Below are positions 63,142-64,000 of a DNA stretch of 64,000 nt, one piece after another. Within the stretch, counting starts at the first letter, position 1. Each line of letters starts with the position of its first letter. The stretch spans positions 3,421,001-3,485,000 of the forward strand of contig NZ_CP045369.1 of the NCBI RefSeq assembly GCF_009363535.1, given 5' to 3'. The DNA is from Microbulbifer sp. THAF38. GTDB lineage: Bacteria > Pseudomonadota > Gammaproteobacteria > Pseudomonadales > Cellvibrionaceae. The translations under genes were made by a program, and so were the position numbers. The notes beneath the pieces were generated by a model that searched no databases, was not told the DNA's origin, and was given only the letters and a program-made list of their open reading frames with translations.

Positions 63142-64000
63142 ATGGCTATCACCAGATTACTGCTGGTAGAAGATGACGAAGACGATTTTATTATTACAAG
63201 GGATCTTCTGCATGACATTAATCCTGATGGCTACCAGGTTGTGTGGGCCCGCTCCCCAGAAGAGGCCCACAAGCATTTTTATTCCAGCGACTTCGAAGTT
63301 TGCCTGCTCGACTACTCCCTGGGGGCATTTACCGGCCTGCAGATTCTGGCAGAGGCCCAGCGACAGGGATTCGATGCCCCGATTATTATGCTTACCGGCC
63401 ACGACGATAGCGCTCTCGATGCAGAGGCGCTATCAGCTGGCGCTGTCGACTATCTGGTAAAATCCCAGCTTACCGCTGCTCGATTGAGCCGGGCTATCCG
63501 CTATGCGGTGGCGCGTCGGGATATGGAACAGGAGCGTTTGGAACGACTCAAAGCCGAAGCGGAGAACAAGTCAAAAAGTGAATTTCTGGCCCATCTGAGC
63601 CACGAATTGCGCACACCTTTAACCTCAATACTGGGCTATACCGACCTCCTACTACAAAATCAGCCAGAGCAGCCACAACTAGATCACCTGAGCATTATCA
63701 AGCGCAATGGCTACCATCTGCTGAGTTTATTAAACGATGTACTCGATTTATCAAAAATAGAAGCGGGACGACTGGAAATACAATTCAGCGAGCTGGCACT
63801 CCCCAGCTTCCTGACGGAACTCTATCAATTAATCACTATCAAGGCGGAAGACAAAGGTATTCGCTTTCGTATAGAGGCCCTCACAGAACTCCCCTCTCAG
63901 ATCATTACCGATGCAACGCGACTGAGGCAAATTCTATTAAATTTTCTCAGTAACGCCGTAAAATTCACAGATGAAGGAGAGGTACGTCTCGATATTTTTG
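63142..64000 (+). CDS. Receiver-histidine kinase hybrid (N-terminal part)
   Basis: The frame from ATG 63142 runs off the right edge after 286 codons. It starts with a receiver (LLLVEDDEDDFIITRDLL, acceptor D57 in CLLDYSL), a short coiled coil, and a HisKA domain with H154 (LSHELRTPLTSILGYTDLL). The start of the ATPase domain (NFLSNAVKFTDEGEV) lies at the window edge. No membrane segment is seen, so it is cytosolic, probably a phosphorelay member with the preceding receiver. Confidence 0.9.
   Translation, partial: MAITRLLLVEDDEDDFIITRDLLHDINPDGYQVVWARSPEEAHKHFYSSDFEVCLLDYSLGAFTGLQILAEAQRQGFDAPIIMLTGHDDSALDAEALSAGAVDYLVKSQLTAARLSRAIRYAVARRDMEQERLERLKAEAENKSKSEFLAHLSHELRTPLTSILGYTDLLLQNQPEQPQLDHLSIIKRNGYHLLSLLNDVLDLSKIEAGRLEIQFSELALPSFLTELYQLITIKAEDKGIRFRIEALTELPSQIITDATRLRQILLNFLSNAVKFTDEGEVRLDIF

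Overview
The window looks like a chromosome segment of a marine gammaproteobacterium of the Cellvibrionales type (Microbulbifer-like). I infer this from gene order and protein style, not from a database search. The order pilA/pilBCD-coaE-yacG, then mutT-argJ-secA-M23 peptidase-lpxC-ftsZ-ftsA-ftsQ through the dcw cluster to mraZ, then rnpB-rsmI-lpoA-yraN-SIS-BON, is that of Pseudomonas-like bacteria. One stretch, 1-13561, is visibly AT-rich and carries transposition genes; the rest is ordinary chromosome.

Bases 1-13561 are the right-hand part of a Tn7-like transposon. Its core operon tnsA-tnsB-tnsC-tnsD (minus strand, 12851 to 7006) has recognisable catalytic residues in TnsA, TnsB and TnsC. 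A second TniQ-family gene (5881-6996, plus strand) converges on tnsD. The right end is visible at 13472-13561: four TnsB-type boxes at 20-21 bp spacing, with a terminal TGTG. It lies 5 bp beyond the stop codon of a yhiN-like flavoprotein gene, so yhiN is the probable attachment gene. No matching left end is visible, so the island probably runs off the left edge. Its cargo here is the start of a metal-efflux operon (CzcI-like and CzcC-like), a transglutaminase-fold protein, a DEDDh exonuclease and a nested pair of insertion sequences. In that pair an IS1595-family element sits inside the left terminal repeat of a decayed IS256-family element, and both sets of 8-bp target duplications can be read. 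The IS1595 transposase gene has a LexA-type operator in front of it.

Bases 13567-25600 hold yhiN, dcd, an SOS cassette imuA-imuB whose imuB seems to have lost its C-terminal part, the type IV pilus genes pilA (sigma-54 promoter) and pilBCD, coaE, yacG, mutT and argJ. Bases 25800-47700 hold secA, an M23 peptidase, lpxC and a complete dcw division/cell-wall cluster on the minus strand, except that no ddl gene lies between murC and ftsQ. MraZ-type boxes precede mraZ. Bases 48000-56900 hold RNase P RNA, rsmI, the lpoA-yraN-SIS-BON group, a thiolase and a lemA/M48 protease pair.

The right end, 57500-64000, is a probable envelope-stress and signalling locus. A two-gene operon of tiny membrane proteins (DUF1328 and PLDc_N) and a divergent small lipoprotein gene each have a sigma-54 promoter and a terminator. 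Next to them is an operon of an NtrC-class activator, a 63-residue protein resembling an isolated histidine-kinase dimerisation helix pair, a membrane histidine kinase, a single-domain receiver and a receiver-kinase hybrid that runs off the window.
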